Shown: piece by piece, positions 43,338-44,656 of the stretch
How the letters are laid out: every line of letters starts with the position of its first letter
Position numbering within the stretch: the stretch's first letter is position 1
From: Clostridiales bacterium
GTDB lineage: Bacteria; Bacillota; Clostridia; Oscillospirales; Ruminococcaceae
Reading direction: 5' to 3'
DNA length: 44,656 nucleotides
NCBI GenBank assembly: GCA_012519635.1
Contig: JAAYPV010000119.1
Coordinates: 1 to 44,656 of the forward strand
Made by a program: the position numbers and the translations under genes
The notes under the pieces: generated by a model
Seen by the model: the letters and a program-made list of their open reading frames with translations, nothing else
What the model was told of the DNA's origin: nothing
Database searches by the model: none

Positions 43338-43649
43338 TTTTCTTCCCCTTTTCCCGTTGACCAATTTAAATAATGTCTATTATATGCTCTTATTCCCTGT
43401 CAACGATTTAATAATAAGAGCAAACTACCCTTTTATATACATATCTATAACTTATGAATACACATTATATAGTATATACTATTTATTATACAGTACGCCT
43501 ATTTTTTTTTCAAGAGATATTTGTTCATTCTAACAATATTATTGTAAATTTTATGTTAAGCTATTGTAAATCTACAAATTGTATAGTAAGATAATTATAA
43601 GTATATGTATATTTATTTCTTTAAATAAGTGAGGGAGTAGTACATTATA
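43338..43649. other. 312-base divergent control region between hprK and the cardiolipin synthase gene
   Basis: AT-rich and gene-free. It holds an inverted repeat around a -35 box facing hprK (described separately). Facing right, TTGTAA near 43562 followed by TAAGAT suggests a weak promoter for the cardiolipin synthase gene. No small gene is convincing. Confidence 0.5.
43385..43422 (-). promoter_or_regulatory. Inverted repeat flanking the hprK -35 box, candidate operator
   Basis: TGCTCTTATT (43385-43394) and AATAAGAGCA (43413-43422) are perfect 10-base arms 18 bases apart. On the minus strand TTGACA (43398-43403) lies between them and a perfect TATAAT (43379-43384) abuts the inner arm, but the TTGACA-TATAAT spacing is only 13, so which boxes are used is unclear. 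Confidence 0.5.
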
Positions 43650-44656
43650 ATGAAAAAATTATTAAAATTCCTGACCAGCAGACTTTTTATACGATGTTTA
43701 ATAATACTTCTTCAACTTGTTGTGTTATTTGTTTTAGTATACTCTTTGAGTACCTATTCTATTTATATACAGGGTGTAATGACATTAATGAGCTTAATCT
43801 TTGCACTTGCCCTCGTTAACAATGATTCAAATCCTATGTTTAAAATCTCCTGGCTCATACCAATTCTCACATTTCCTGTGGCGGGGTGGACTTTTTACTT
43901 TATATTTGAGCGAAGAAAAGTATCACATAAAACTGAGGTTAAATACCTCGAAATCCTAGAATCTAGCAAAAACACTATTAAGCAAAACCCGGATGTTCTA
44001 CATGAAATTGAAGAAGAGCACCGCTCTGCCGCCAAGATTTTTAGATATATTCAAAATACTTCAAATACCTGTGTGTATAATAATACTGAAACTCAATTCT
44101 TTCCAACTGGTGAGCTTTTCTTTAGAAGCTATATCGAGGAGCTTAAAAAAGCTGAAAAATTTATCTTTATAGAGTATTTTATAATCGCTAAGGGCAAAAT
44201 GTGGAACTCAATACTCGATATTTTAAAGGAAAAAGCTGAGAATGGTGTTGAAGTTCGTGTTATGTATGATGATGTGGGAACGATAAATCTTCTTGATAAG
44301 AATTACCATAAAACGCTGAATAGCTACGGCATTAAAACCGCTATCTTCAATCCGTTCAGAGCCTCACTCGATACATTTTTAAACTATCGTGACCATAGAA
44401 AAATTACTGTAATCGATGGCAATGTCGCTTTTACTGGTGGCCTAAATCTGGCTGATGAGTATATAAATAAAAAGGTTCGTTTCGGATACTGGAAGGACTG
44501 TGCTTTAATGCTCAAAGGTGACGCTGTTTCAAGTATGTCTTTACTATTCCTTCAGCTTTGGGACCTTGCAACCGATGGCCCTGAAATTGATTTTAGTGAG
44601 TATTTCAGTACAAAAAATTATGAGCCCGACGGCTATGTTCAACCGTTCGGAGATGG
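43650..44656 (+). CDS. cls: Cardiolipin synthase, 5' part (cut by window edge)
   Basis: The open reading frame starts MKKLLKFLTSRLFIRC and runs off the window after 335 codons. It has two N-terminal membrane helices, the ILTFPVAGWTFYFIF segment, and a first phospholipase D motif with HRKITVIDG (H-x-K-x4-D) and FIEYFIIAKGKMW, typical of bacterial ClsA. The second HKD motif would lie beyond the window. It condenses phosphatidylglycerol to cardiolipin at the membrane. GAGGGAG lies upstream of the ATG. It is divergent from hprK. Confidence 0.93.
   Translation, partial: MKKLLKFLTSRLFIRCLIILLQLVVLFVLVYSLSTYSIYIQGVMTLMSLIFALALVNNDSNPMFKISWLIPILTFPVAGWTFYFIFERRKVSHKTEVKYLEILESSKNTIKQNPDVLHEIEEEHRSAAKIFRYIQNTSNTCVYNNTETQFFPTGELFFRSYIEELKKAEKFIFIEYFIIAKGKMWNSILDILKEKAENGVEVRVMYDDVGTINLLDKNYHKTLNSYGIKTAIFNPFRASLDTFLNYRDHRKITVIDGNVAFTGGLNLADEYINKKVRFGYWKDCALMLKGDAVSSMSLLFLQLWDLATDGPEIDFSEYFSTKNYEPDGYVQPFGD

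Noticed and set aside
1-44656. tRNA, rRNA, transposon, prophage or CRISPR signals
   Set aside because: None was recognised in any intergenic region; gene content is core chromosomal throughout.

Overview
The window is a stretch of chromosome from an AT-rich, low-GC Gram-positive anaerobe. It is most probably a member of class Clostridia, plausibly Lachnospiraceae-like. The evidence is the gene order hprK/murB/rapZ/whiA/dnaE/pfkA, the FtsEX-M23-Ctp cluster, the ddl-murI-DUF1934-argS cluster, SpoVB-like and SpoIIM-like proteins, a MecA-like adaptor, a PASTA kinase, and strong purine-rich ribosome binding sites with frequent TTG starts. No mobile element, CRISPR array, tRNA or rRNA was seen. The organism assignment is inference from gene content and style.

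Layout. Positions 1-4660 (minus) hold ftsE-ftsX, a coiled-coil M23 hydrolase and a Ctp protease, a cell-wall remodelling operon, followed by the start of greA under its own consensus promoter. Positions 4762-11561 (minus) hold a CdaR/PucR-type regulator and an operon ddl-murI-DUF1934-argS-homocysteine-methyltransferase-like gene. Positions 11562-14440 (plus) hold a ribosomal/translocation operon rpmG-secE-nusG-rplK-rplA with structured leaders and a strong terminator. Positions 14478-17976 (minus) hold an unusual three-gene set resembling only the membrane subunits RnfD, RnfE and RnfA, followed by a putative glycoside hydrolase. Positions 18059-21046 hold a MecA-like adaptor, rpe and a SpoVB-like flippase. 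Positions 21220-23052 (minus) hold a zinc-ribbon/PASTA receptor kinase that looks catalytically dead. Positions 23317-29628 (minus) hold a six-gene run: murD, two M42 peptidases, a GNAT, a PLP lyase and a membrane protein. Positions 29805-30986 (plus) hold a surface transglutaminase. Positions 31056-43337 (minus) hold a DUF624 protein, a SpoIIM-like protein, proC, folT under a THF riboswitch, pfkA, dnaE, whiA, rapZ, murB, a PHP enzyme and hprK. Positions 43650-44656 (plus) hold the 5' part of a cardiolipin synthase gene.

Functional themes. Much of the window serves cell-wall synthesis and remodelling (ddl, murI, murD, murB, FtsEX with M23, flippase, PASTA protein, transglutaminase) and central carbon control (hprK, rapZ, pfkA, rpe). 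The most unusual item is the Rnf-like membrane trio. It has no RnfB, RnfC or RnfG nearby, and by eye alignment it has lost three of the four membrane cysteines that hold the iron-sulfur centre, so it may be a repurposed, non-canonical Rnf/Nqr-derived assembly. Second-rank items are the pseudokinase, a homocysteine methyltransferase paralogue lacking a zinc ligand, and several palindromic candidate operators and RNA leaders.
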